A stretch of DNA of 64,000 bases from Marinicella pacifica (GTDB lineage: Bacteria > Pseudomonadota > Gammaproteobacteria > Xanthomonadales > Marinicellaceae). Positions within the stretch are counted from its first letter, which is position 1, and the number at the start of each line of letters is the position of its first letter. The stretch spans positions 39,056 to 103,055 of the forward strand of contig NZ_BMEO01000008.1 in NCBI RefSeq assembly GCF_014636635.1, given 5' to 3'. Made by a program: the position numbers and the translations under genes. Positions 54,881-64,000 of this stretch are shown one piece after another. The notes beneath the pieces were generated by a model. It saw only the letters and a program-made list of their open reading frames with translations. It had not been told where the DNA came from and did no database searches.

Positions 54881-57800
54881 TTATTGTCCAGAGGAATCAC
54901 AACACTGATCACCTTCACAATCAGGGGTGCATTGAGTCTCAGTTCCAATTCCGGGACAATTACTCTGCCAACAGCGATAATCCCAAGGACCACCACCTTC
55001 TCTGCTACTATGAGGTGGAGAATCATTAGATGGACCTGATTCAACACTGCAGCTATTACCCGCTGTATAGCTTATAAATGCCGGTGTAGCTGCTCCTACA
55101 ATGGTGTCATCAGCACACTGATAATTGCAAGAGCCTGTGACACTGCTACCGTAACCACCGCAACCGCCACCACCTGCATCGCCACTGGCACCGGGCACCA
55201 CGGATTTCTTATTAATTAGTTTGAACGGCACATAAACGGTTTGCTGGGCCTCAATGACGCTCGGCACTTCATTCAATATCTGGTACTCAAAATACTCGTC
55301 ATCCGCCGGGATATTTAAAATAAAATCATCGGCTCTGACTAAGCCTTCGTTTTTAATTTCCCAGACGCCCGAATACACATCGCCGGGGTACATATCGGGT
55401 AGGTTCGTAACAACCGGGCGAATGACGACAACGGCGGCCGGGACGTTAGTTTCAAAGGTTAGGTTCATCACCACTTCGTAACGATCAATGATACTGGTTT
55501 CTGTAACGGACCATTCAATGGTAATAAAATCCTGGGTTAAGAAGGCGTATTCTGATTCGGTGTTACCGGGTTTAATCTGAATGCGGCCGTTTAAGTCATT
55601 ATGCCTTGGGGCACTGGCACGGTAGGTGTACCAACCCACCGGGATATCTTCAAACAGGTAATCACCAAAGGCATCGGTGGTGCCGGTGAACTCTTGACCC
55701 TGCACCACTTCATTGATGAGCTTAATGCGCGCACCGGCTAAACCCGGAATGAGGCTGCCCAATTCATCGGGGGTGTTGGTATAAACATCTGCGGCTTTAA
55801 ACTGGACACTGCCGGTGCCGGAACCTGTTACCGTGACCATCACCGGCACATCTAAGGTATTGGCATTATCGGCGCTGATTCTCAGCTTAAATTCGTAATT
55901 ACCGTCAGCCAGTAAATTCGGCGGGTTAAAGGACATGGCAATATCGACGGCCTCGCCAATGGTTAACCGAGAATATTGATGGTCTGTGACCAATGAACCC
56001 CAATTGGGTGCCGGGTTACCAAGAGTATCAAGTAAGCTGATATTGACATTTAAGGCGTCACTAAAGCCCTCATTACTTAATGTTAGCGCTTCATTGACGT
56101 AGTTGCCCTGATTAACACCGGTGAAAATAATTTGCGGCGACGCCCTGAAGACCGGTTCAGCGGTAGAAAGCTGGTAATCAAAACTAAAATAACCCGGAAT
56201 CAGCGCACCGGTATCTTGACTTAACACCCGCAAAACAATACGCCCGGCGGTCGGGGCACTGTTATCGGCGGTCATATCAAAGTGAATGGCTTGCCAATCG
56301 GACTGGTGATTCAGGTAGTCAACGGTGGTGATATTATTGATTTGAATACCCGGTAAAAAGCTGCTGCCGGGTTGATCTGAAGCCACATAGGCTAAGGTCA
56401 CCTGATTAAAATCAAGAGACCGTGGTGCCTTAACATAGGCTTTTTGGGGTCGGCTGACATTAAAGGGTAATTTAACGGCTTCTGTGGGTTTCGATACATA
56501 GAGCTTAGCCACCTCAAACTGACCATCAATGGGTCGATCTAGAATATCGGGATGGGTGACCGACACATGATAAATACCGGCTTCGGTGTCTGTGGGCTCA
56601 TGGCTGTATGCAAACTCACCATTAATATCCGTATAGACTTCAATCGTTTGTTCAAAACCATCGACTCGGAGCGAAATACTCAAGGGTACTTCAGCCACGG
56701 TTGCACCACTGCTGCGATCAATGGCTCGCCCTGTAAGCGTAATGACGCCATCACCCACCACAAGTGCCGGTGATACAGCCGTTAATTCTCCCCGATAACT
56801 GGTTTCTGCCAGCGTGATGTTCTGTCGGGATGAAATACCTTGTAATTGTCGCTGTTGCGGCAGGCCAAAATTATGATAAGACCAGTCTAACTGGGCAATA
56901 ACAATTAATTCCGACGGTGCATTGGCAGGAATATTAATACCTTGGGGTTCAGACAAAAAATTCTCACCGGCCGCAATTCGGCTGATGGTGGTGCCATTGG
57001 CCATGGTGATGACATCTGTACCCAGGGATTGTTTAAAGGTGCTGGTGCTTAATACATTGCCGGCCAAATCTTCCAGGCGGAAACGGATATCTGAGGATAC
57101 ATTTTTACCGGTTTGGGTGGCGGTGATAATATCAATGGGCTCTTCACCGGGGTTGGCGATGTTTAACTGAATTAAACCTTCGGTGCCTTTAAGAAATTCG
57201 TCGGTGGTGATGCTCATGATTAAGCCACCATCTTCAACCGTTTGTGGCTGTGTTTTATGGAAATTAACCGATTCACCGGCATTGGGCTGGTAATAGGTCA
57301 CCAACTGTGAAGTTAACTGATCGCCCCAGGTGGGTTTACCCGGAATAACGATGGAGATATCCACGGTGCCTTGCACCGGAACTGTTATAGCATTTGACCT
57401 GAATTCTTCACCGTCCACGGTCAGACCAATCGAAACACCCTGTAACTCGACATCTTCATAGCTGTTAACAGTGAATGTCACACGATTCATTAGTCCGCGT
57501 TTTATTGACTGGTTTTGAAGCACCTGGGTACTTAATTGCGGTAATCGCAAGGAATGCGGCAGCGATTGTTGATTTTGATCATCCACGGCAATAACAGAAT
57601 ACACTGTTTGAGTGCCGGCATAATGATCATCAATGAATTGAGCTGATGTCAGCAGGCTGTTATTGAGTTTTACATTATTGCCACTCTGGGTTTTATAAAT
57701 ATCAAATCCGGCAATGGTCGCTGAATCATGTGCCCATGTGATATTAGGTGACTGGTCCGGATAAACATCAATGTTTAAATTCTTAACCGGCAATAAACCT

Positions 57801-60800
57801 GCATTCAAATATTCAGAATTAGAAGGCAGTGACTCATTACCTGCCGCGTCCACGGCTGTTACGGCGTAGGCGTGGTCTGTTTCAGAAGGGGCACTGTCTA
57901 AGGCAAGCGCACCATGAATTTTCTCGATAATGGGTGTCAATCCGGTAACATCCGTGATTTCAGGACTGTTGTCTCTATACAGTCGATACGTCAAACGATC
58001 ATCCAAAGGATGGGTGGGCACAGACGCTTGCCATTCGGCTTTAATGCCATTGCCGTGAAGTTGCAATAATAAACCAGTGGGGGCTTCCGGCGACACAGAG
58101 TCGGCATAAACAGATACGGATTGACTGATACCGCTCACTGCTTCAAGCCCGTTTTCTTGACGCACACTGGCAATGGCATAATCATAATAACCATCCACCG
58201 GCGGCGTATCATCTATCTCTAACACATTACCGATGGTACGACTTATGGGTAAAAACTGGGTATCGGTATCAAGTTTGCGCCACAGTTCATATTCGGCTGC
58301 ATCAGGTACGTTATACCAGGTCAATTTAACCAAACCATCAGGATGGGCTTGTGCGGTGAGACCAATCGGTGCGTCTAAAGGCGGCAAGCTGCCTTGATAG
58401 ACCTGAAATTGATTCTCCAGGTTAATCACACCGGCTTCATTACCGAGAGAATCTATGGCTAAATAACTGAAACTAAGTGTTTCCGCTTCACTTAAACCGG
58501 CATCTGCAGGTAAGGTAAACGTTGCCTGCCATTGTCTGTTAGCAATTTCACTGAGACCGGTTATTTCAACTTCAGTTCGTCCTATTCCCGATAGTTGATA
58601 AAATAACTGGGGTGCACCTTGACTGTCATCGTCCAAAGTAAAGTCAACCGTAATGCTGGGGTTTAAGCTGTTGTCGATGGGTGTTAAAACCGACAGATTT
58701 AAATCAGTCATCTGCGGTCCTAAGGTATCAACATTAAATGAGCTGCCCGAGGTGACTTCGGTACCGCGGTTATTGGCTTTGTCATAGGCAGACATAACGG
58801 CATAAGCGACGGCATCAATTTTTTGCACGCCCAGTTCAAAATAGCCGGTATAAAGCGTATCGGACTGTTTATTTAAGGTCACCGGAATAGGTACCCCACC
58901 GTCAGGCACGATACTCACATAGGGTGTCGTTAATAAGGGTTCAGTAAATGTTATGTCAACTTGAACCACGCCCGCACCATAGGTATTACTGGGTTGATCA
59001 TAGACACCTTGTGCCTCATAGCTGATATCGGCTTTGGGTGGCAGACTGTCTGAAATTTCACTGACCACCTCTGACGGTGCACCAAAAATTCCGGTCTGGC
59101 TCACACCTACGATTTGATAATAGAAAACACCATCTGGAATGGCCAAGTCTTCATAATGCGCTGATGTCACCAGCGCACTATTAATTTGAGTCACACCCGG
59201 ATCGGTGTAATGATTAAACAGATTCTGAGAACGGTAGATATGATAACCTGCTGTGGTGCCTTCAGAGTCCGGGTTCCAGTTTATTCTGATAACGCCATCG
59301 GCTTTGGCTTTAGTAATCAAACCAATGGGTTGCACAGGCACTGACTGATCGACAGTGATGGTGATGGGATTACTGTAGTTTCCGGCATCACCCCGGTTAT
59401 TAACGGCACGCGCACGCAAGCTATTGGCACCATTGACTAAATTAACAACTGTTTGGAATTGACCATTAATATCCGTATTCAAGCTGGCTTGATCCACACC
59501 GTTGACTTGTAACTCAATGGTAGACAGTGAACTGTTCTGTAGCGTACCCAAGACTTGGGTTGTTAATTCACTGGTTACGGCATTGTTAATCGGAAATTGA
59601 ATGGATGGTACAGGAGGGGCAGCTAAATCCACAGTTAAATCGAAAGACTCGGTTGCCTGATTACCAAACACATCTTCAGCAGTAATAACGACCGTCACCG
59701 CACCGTCAGCTTCTTGTTCAAGGCTCCAGTTGGCTTTATAGTTATTGGAACCATTGCCATCCGTGACATTCAAATGACCGGTAGAACCGGCAAAGTGAAC
59801 ATAAGCCAAACCGGAATCGTCTGTGGCATTGACTTCTATCAGGCCGCTGTGGGTAACGATCATGCCATCTGTAAGTGGGCTGCCATTAAAGTTTACTTGA
59901 TTGATGGTGGGTGGCTGGATATCAGCAACCGGTGTGGCACTGATGGTTTGAACCATCGGGTCAAAATCGCCGTGTACGTTTTTCGCCACGACCGTAAAGT
60001 AATAGGTTTGGCCATTATTTAAGTTCTCAATATCACGGCTTAAAGGTTCTCCACTACTACCACCGCCATGACCTATACCAGTCATTTGACTGACATCGGT
60101 AAAATCGACGGTATCAGAGTAAATGTAATAAACTTGAACCACATCTTTGGGTGTTGCGTGGTTCCAGACGAGAGTAATTTTACTGTCGTGAATTTCGGCT
60201 TGAATGTTGGTGGGATGATTTGGCCAGGTCACGATGGTTTGTTCATAACCGGTGGATTCATTATCGAATTGATCGATTGCTGTCACTTTTACGGTATAGG
60301 CTGTGGCCCGATCCAGAGAAATGACTTGATAGGTATTAACAGATGGAGCAACGTCTACTAAAAAGACATCATCTAAATACACTTTATAGCCGGTTAAATC
60401 ACCCAATGTATTCGATGAATGCGTCCATCTAATGTCAACCGAGTCGGCATAAGAATCATCCACATAGGCACGACCCGGTGGTTCTGGCGCCTGTACATCC
60501 ACAAATTCAGCTTCAATTGATGTGACATTAGGATCACTTAATCCCAATAAGTCGGTTGCCACAACGGCATAATATAATGTTATCGGTGGTGTTTTATTTG
60601 TGATTGAGTACTGTTGAGTACCGGCAGGCACTGTGGCAATTTGGGTGGCGTTAGCCACATCATTAAATGCCGTATTTGATTCATATACAGTATAAAAGTC
60701 TATGTTTCCGCCATTGGATAATTCATCATACGCCTGCCAATCCAGCAAGGCCTGATGTCCGTTTGGATCAATGGTTATTAGCGGAGAAACCGGTCCGGGA

Positions 60801-63800
60801 ACTTCATTATTAAATTCTATTTGAACTGTTTCGGCTGGACTTTCGTTTCCGGCGCAATCTTGACTAGTAAAAGACAGGTTGTTGATACCTTCTGATAAAG
60901 CCACTGAAGCTTGCCAGTTTGTTTGACCATCCAAAGCAACCACCTCAGCACCATTTAGCCACACTGACGTATTAGCTTCTTTGCTACCACTAATGAGTTG
61001 AATGCTATTACCTGTCGGAGTGGTCACCGGATCAATAACGACCTCGGCCGGTGCAGTTAAATCTAGACTAAAACCGGCATTAAATACAGCACTATCCACG
61101 CCATCATTATCTTGTACCTGAGCAGAAACCTGATAACCACCCTCTAGTAAAGACGAATCCGGCGTAAAGGTGAAAATATCATTGGCAATTTGGGTCACAC
61201 CAGTTGCTAAGTTGGTACCATCAGATAGTTCAAAGCTCGACTCGGCTAAATTAAAACCATTTCCTGAATAATCAAATAACGATAAGCTGATGACGGCTGG
61301 ACTCTGTGCTAAACATGCGCCATCCGGCGGTGTCATGGCGACAATGGCCGGTTGATCACTGGCATAGAAAAAAGTGACATCAACGGCTTGTGATGTATTA
61401 CCAGCTCGATCAATAGTTCTAATAGACCAAGTCGATGTACCTGCCGGTAACTCTAAGACGGCCGACCAATCACTGTCACCAAAGTCAGTAACAACTTGAG
61501 TACCCACCATAATGGCAGAATCGGCCGGTCTAGTGCCTATTAATATCCAATGATCAACATTGACGGTATTACTGGCCGGCGCCACATCTGCATTAGTAAC
61601 AATCGGTGTATCGGGCGCTGTAATATCATAGACAATTGAGTGACTGTAATCATCATCAACGGGCTCGCCGGGAATGCCGTTTCCATTTTGATCAAGTGCT
61701 AATGACTGGACTAATAGCTGATAGACGCCCTCAGTATCCATGTCTTTGTCTAACAGCAAATCAATAACGCCGGGGCTAATTAACTCTAATGAATTAACAT
61801 TTACGGTATCAGATGGATGCGTAATGGTAAATTCAGATGTTAAGAAATCAGTGGTATTCACAGCTTGATTAAATCTAACCCGAATACGATTACCGGCTTG
61901 ATTAATAAATTTATGGTCGATATCTACAATTTGAGTGTTTAGCAGTGTTTGTTCCAGGTAAACGGTTCCATCTTGTCCACTTTGTCCGCCTGAGGTTTCT
62001 TGGACTTCGCCACCGGATGCCAGGGTTCTTAAACTGAGATTTGATCCTTGATTAACACCATAATATACAGCCACACGGCCACCACCACCGCCCCAGCCAT
62101 ATCGATTGGGAGCGAATGCACCGCCATTGGCATGAATTTGACCATTGCCTGATAAAGCCCCAACTTCTAACCAGATTGAACCGCCACTGCCGTAGGCATT
62201 ATAGGCTTGATAAGCGCGGCCATCTGATTCCACATTTCCTTCTAGCGATAAATAATCAGTGACAATTTTAATGGCACCACCACCATACATAGCCGAACCG
62301 GATCCGCCGACACCAACTAAACTCGGCGCTGTTTCGCTTCCATATATGGCATTAGTAACGTCACTGTTCCTAACACCGCCCAGTCCACCATGTGATCCGG
62401 CGGCTGTGCCCTGAATATCAACTGATTTTGGTAGGCCTAAACCATTTAAATCAACATGTGAATTATCGTCAATATATAACTGGCCTACATTAAGTTGAAT
62501 GGCATCAGTAAGATTTTGTGCCTGTTCTTGGGTTAAAATTCCGCCATTGATAAGACTTAGTTTTTCCCAAGCTTGATTGAAATTAGGAATGTATGACCAA
62601 TTATTGACAATAAGCTCGTCACTGGGCAAATTGAGTTGCGCATTTTGAACCCATAAGAAATCCTGGCCATGAATGGCGTCGAGTGTAAGTTCGGCATTTT
62701 GATAAATTTGGCTCTTATAAGCTGTTAAGTGAGCAATCGAATCAATGTCATTAAAGTGAACTTCCGCATTTTTTATGGTTATGGGTTCATTATTTACAAG
62801 GGTGTATGCATCACCAAGCGGCGTCGCAGCCCCCACATTCCAATCGGTGTCATTGGCGATAATAATTTCACCCAAAGAAGCTGCATTGTCTTTGAGGTAA
62901 ATCGTTCCGGCTCCACCGTTATGATGGTTTTTGTTGGGAGGAACTCTTATATAACCCCCAAAGGCTTGAACCTGACTAGTTAAATTAAAACCATTTAAAG
63001 TGTCATAATAAACGGCTACTCGGCCGCCGCCACCTGATCCACTGTATGTATTTGTCCCATTGGAACTAATTTCACCTGAGCCGCTGAGCTCATTGACTTC
63101 AAGCCAGATAGAACCACCACTGCCACCACTATAATTATTATTTTCTTTAACACCATCCGCTTTAATGCTGCCGGCTAAATCCAAAGTGTTGTTTACTGTT
63201 AATCGTAACGAACCACCTCCTCTGTTGCTATTTCCGCTAGTACCCAAATCTATCGGCTGTCTTAAATCGCCATAAATTGAATTAGTGGAGTCACCAGAAT
63301 TGTATAGACCACCCAACCCACCATGACTGGCTCCAGAACGCCAACTCATTGTATTAGCATCATAATCCAAACCTTTACCACTGACATCAATTGATGAATC
63401 GGCACTTACTGTCACATCCGTGACTGTTAGGTGAACGCCTGAAACGCCTTGACCATGCGTTAGTATGGCACCATTAGTTAAATTTAAGTTGGTTAAGGTT
63501 TGTGGCACATTAATCTCAACTTCAGCTGAATCAATACTTAAATCACTGAGTTGCGGTTGATTAACATTAATCTGTAAATGTGCCCCGCTTTCAACCCGAA
63601 TCTCAGTCCAGGCCGGATGCACGGCATTAAGGACTTCTCGTGCGCCATTGCTAATAACATAAGGCGTGACTTCAGGAATGGTGAAGTTGGCTTGGTGATC
63701 AATGCTTGAGTTTTGGATATCGTAAGTGGTATTAACCGTGAGTTCACCACCTTGCACCCAATGACTGTCATTGGTCAATATCAGACTATCAATAATTAGA

Positions 63801-64000
63801 TCATGAGGCTGATTAATTAAGCTGTCTTCTGCTGTGATTGACAGTAAATTACTTACAGAAGAACCAATATCAACCCGGGCATGTTTAATCGTTATCGGTT
63901 CAACTATCGCACCTGAAGCCGGGGTTTCAAGTGGCGTCGCTGCCCCCACATTCCAATCGCTGTCATTGGCGATAATAATCTCACCCAAGGATGCGGCGTT
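54881..64000 (-). CDS. Giant modular surface protein, 5' end outside window
   Basis: Over 3,030 residues visible. The frame is open at the right edge, and the leftmost apparent start (63988) is a TTG inside a repeat, so the true N-terminus lies outside. First come tandem glycine-rich modules (SHGGLGG, GGSGGSIWLEV, GGGGRVAVYY, GEIIIANDxDWNVGAATP), period 371 residues. These are followed by bacterial-Ig and many Fn3 domains (about 55.9-61.9 kb), a carboxypeptidase-regulatory-like beta sandwich (GARIKLINEVVQGQEFTGTTDAFGDYLFEDIPVGWYTYRASAP), and a cysteine-rich tail ending CEGDQCCDSSGQ. No catalytic motif seen. The RHS gene follows after 25 bp, so this is probably its surface partner or carrier. 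Confidence 0.85.
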   Translation of the reverse strand, partial: NAASLGEIIIANDSDWNVGAATPLETPASGAIVEPITIKHARVDIGSSVSNLLSITAEDSLINQPHDLIIDSLILTNDSHWVQGGELTVNTTYDIQNSSIDHQANFTIPEVTPYVISNGAREVLNAVHPAWTEIRVESGAHLQINVNQPQLSDLSIDSAEVEINVPQTLTNLNLTNGAILTHGQGVSGVHLTVTDVTVSADSSIDVSGKGLDYDANTMSWRSGASHGGLGGLYNSGDSTNSIYGDLRQPIDLGTSGNSNRGGGSLRLTVNNTLDLAGSIKADGVKENNNYSGGSGGSIWLEVNELSGSGEISSNGTNTYSGSGGGGRVAVYYDTLNGFNLTSQVQAFGGYIRVPPNKNHHNGGAGTIYLKDNAASLGEIIIANDTDWNVGAATPLGDAYTLVNNEPITIKNAEVHFNDIDSIAHLTAYKSQIYQNAELTLDAIHGQDFLWVQNAQLNLPSDELIVNNWSYIPNFNQAWEKLSLINGGILTQEQAQNLTDAIQLNVGQLYIDDNSHVDLNGLGLPKSVDIQGTAAGSHGGLGGVRNSDVTNAIYGSETAPSLVGVGGSGSAMYGGGAIKIVTDYLSLEGNVESDGRAYQAYNAYGSGGSIWLEVGALSGNGQIHANGGAFAPNRYGWGGGGGRVAVYYGVNQGSNLSLRTLASGGEVQETSGGQSGQDGTVYLEQTLLNTQIVDIDHKFINQAGNRIRVRFNQAVNTTDFLTSEFTITHPSDTVNVNSLELISPGVIDLLLDKDMDTEGVYQLLVQSLALDQNGNGIPGEPVDDDYSHSIVYDITAPDTPIVTNADVAPASNTVNVDHWILIGTRPADSAIMVGTQVVTDFGDSDWSAVLELPAGTSTWSIRTIDRAGNTSQAVDVTFFYASDQPAIVAMTPPDGACLAQSPAVISLSLFDYSGNGFNLAESSFELSDGTNLATGVTQIANDIFTFTPDSSLLEGGYQVSAQVQDNDGVDSAVFNAGFSLDLTAPAEVVIDPVTTPTGNSIQLISGSKEANTSVWLNGAEVVALDGQTNWQASVALSEGINNLSFTSQDCAGNESPAETVQIEFNNEVPGPVSPLITIDPNGHQALLDWQAYDELSNGGNIDFYTVYESNTAFNDVANATQIATVPAGTQQYSITNKTPPITLYYAVVATDLLGLSDPNVTSIEAEFVDVQAPEPPGRAYVDDSYADSVDIRWTHSSNTLGDLTGYKVYLDDVFLVDVAPSVNTYQVISLDRATAYTVKVTAIDQFDNESTGYEQTIVTWPNHPTNIQAEIHDSKITLVWNHATPKDVVQVYYIYSDTVDFTDVSQMTGIGHGGGSSGEPLSRDIENLNNGQTYYFTVVAKNVHGDFDPMVQTISATPVADIQPPTINQVNFNGSPLTDGMIVTHSGLIEVNATDDSGLAYVHFAGSTGHLNVTDGNGSNNYKANWSLEQEADGAVTVVITAEDVFGNQATESFDLTVDLAAPPVPSIQFPINNAVTSELTTQVLGTLQNSSLSTIELQVNGVDQASLNTDINGQFQTVVNLVNGANSLRARAVNNRGDAGNYSNPITITVDQSVPVQPIGLITKAKADGVIRINWNPDSEGTTAGYHIYRSQNLFNHYTDPGVTQINSALVTSAHYEDLAIPDGVFYYQIVGVSQTGIFGAPSEVVSEISDSLPPKADISYEAQGVYDQPSNTYGAGVVQVDITFTEPLLTTPYVSIVPDGGVPIPVTLNKQSDTLYTGYFELGVQKIDAVAYAVMSAYDKANNRGTEVTSGSSFNVDTLGPQMTDLNLSVLTPIDNSLNPSITVDFTLDDDSQGAPQLFYQLSGIGRTEVEITGLSEIANRQWQATFTLPADAGLSEAETLSFSYLAIDSLGNEAGVINLENQFQVYQGSLPPLDAPIGLTAQAHPDGLVKLTWYNVPDAAEYELWRKLDTDTQFLPISRTIGNVLEIDDTPPVDGYYDYAIASVRQENGLEAVSGISQSVSVYADSVSPEAPTGLLLQLHGNGIKAEWQASVPTHPLDDRLTYRLYRDNSPEITDVTGLTPIIEKIHGALALDSAPSETDHAYAVTAVDAAGNESLPSNSEYLNAGLLPVKNLNIDVYPDQSPNITWAHDSATIAGFDIYKTQSGNNVKLNNSLLTSAQFIDDHYAGTQTVYSVIAVDDQNQQSLPHSLRLPQLSTQVLQNQSIKRGLMNRVTFTVNSYEDVELQGVSIGLTVDGEEFRSNAITVPVQGTVDISIVIPGKPTWGDQLTSQLVTYYQPNAGESVNFHKTQPQTVEDGGLIMSITTDEFLKGTEGLIQLNIANPGEEPIDIITATQTGKNVSSDIRFRLEDLAGNVLSTSTFKQSLGTDVITMANGTTISRIAAGENFLSEPQGINIPANAPSELIVIAQLDWSYHNFGLPQQRQLQGISSRQNITLAETSYRGELTAVSPALVVGDGVITLTGRAIDRSSGATVAEVPLSISLRVDGFEQTIEVYTDINGEFAYSHEPTDTEAGIYHVSVTHPDILDRPIDGQFEVAKLYVSKPTEAVKLPFNVSRPQKAYVKAPRSLDFNQVTLAYVASDQPGSSFLPGIQINNITTVDYLNHQSDWQAIHFDMTADNSAPTAGRIVLRVLSQDTGALIPGYFSFDYQLSTAEPVFRASPQIIFTGVNQGNYVNEALTLSNEGFSDALNVNISLLDTLGNPAPNWGSLVTDHQYSRLTIGEAVDIAMSFNPPNLLADGNYEFKLRISADNANTLDVPVMVTVTGSGTGSVQFKAADVYTNTPDELGSLIPGLAGARIKLINEVVQGQEFTGTTDAFGDYLFEDIPVGWYTYRASAPRHNDLNGRIQIKPGNTESEYAFLTQDFITIEWSVTETSIIDRYEVVMNLTFETNVPAAVVVIRPVVTNLPDMYPGDVYSGVWEIKNEGLVRADDFILNIPADDEYFEYQILNEVPSVIEAQQTVYVPFKLINKKSVVPGASGDAGGGGCGGYGSSVTGSCNYQCADDTIVGAATPAFISYTAGNSCSVESGPSNDSPPHSSREGGGPWDYRCWQSNCPGIGTETQCTPDCEGDQCCDSSGQ
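62819..62884 (-). repeat. Module repeat unit 2 of the giant protein gene
   Basis: Near-identical at DNA level to 63932-63997 and offset by 1,113 bp (371 codons). It encodes N-A-A-S-L-G-E-I-I-I-A-N-D-T-D-W-N-V-G-A. Confidence 0.85.
63932..63997 (-). repeat. Module repeat unit 1 of the giant protein gene
   Basis: Encodes S-L-G-E-I-I-I-A-N-D-S-D-W-N-V-G-A-A and shows that the window ends inside a repeated module, so more copies may lie beyond the edge. Confidence 0.85.

Noticed and set aside
63988..63988. Apparent start codon of the giant protein
   Set aside because: The codon is TTG and lies in the repeated N-A-A-S-L-G-E-I motif, whose other copy (62880 region) is plainly internal. The frame stays open to the window edge, so the gene is treated as partial.
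1..64000. Mobile elements, prophage, CRISPR, rRNA or tRNA genes
   Set aside because: No transposase, integrase, direct-repeat array or cloverleaf could be found by reading; only REP-like palindromes were seen.

Overview
The window reads as chromosome from a free-living, probably marine gammaproteobacterium near the Marinicella / Lysobacterales lineages. That placement is an inference from the gene set: an azurin with small c-type cytochromes, TamAB, NAD-dependent GDH180, cobalamin MetH with an ArsR-methyltransferase regulator, an ECF sigma factor coupled to a Ser/Thr kinase-TPR receptor, and many very large secreted modular proteins. I see no rRNA, tRNA, CRISPR array, insertion sequence, integrase or phage gene. 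About 40 protein genes are supported, plus terminators, several promoters and REP-like palindromes.

Left part (1-11 kb), accessory and envelope-oriented: a truncated kinase-TPR receptor and its ECF sigma factor (minus strand, ATGA overlap); then, plus strand, two small lipoproteins, two secreted CSLREA/right-handed beta-helix proteins and a small PAN/Apple-type secreted protein between them; then a leucine-rich-repeat lipoprotein with a small partner, a HIT protein and an EamA transporter.

Middle part (11-46 kb), mostly core metabolism and envelope biogenesis: a tricorn-like S41 protease; tamA-tamB; a tightly overlapped seven-gene sugar operon (rmlB-rmlA-rmlC-rmlD-manC-IMPase-cysQ) making dTDP-rhamnose and GDP-mannose, with a divergent family 2 glycosyltransferase; etfB-etfA with an ALDH7-type dehydrogenase; pyrD-murB; azurin divergent from a two-gene cytochrome c unit followed by an SDR gene; a very large NAD-glutamate dehydrogenase; arsR-methyltransferase/metH/paaY-like.

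Right part (46-64 kb), minus strand, is the most unusual region. A giant (over 3,000 residue) modular surface protein, open at the window edge, is followed 25 bp later by a Sec-exported RHS-repeat protein whose last ~120 residues are a cysteine-rich HExxH domain. Next come two small overlapping genes whose products look like paralogues of each other, one with a signal peptide or anchor and one a lipoprotein. This has the layout of a polymorphic toxin with duplicated periplasmic immunity genes. After it comes a 1,484-residue secreted Ig/DUF11 protein.

Three otherwise unrelated exported proteins in the window (3609-5606, 6203-7738, 45759-50213) end in nearly the same short tail, hydrophobic-F-x-[D/H]-G-F-[D/E]. 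It may be an uncharacterised C-terminal sorting or processing signal. The tail and the RHS locus are the two best candidates for new biology here.
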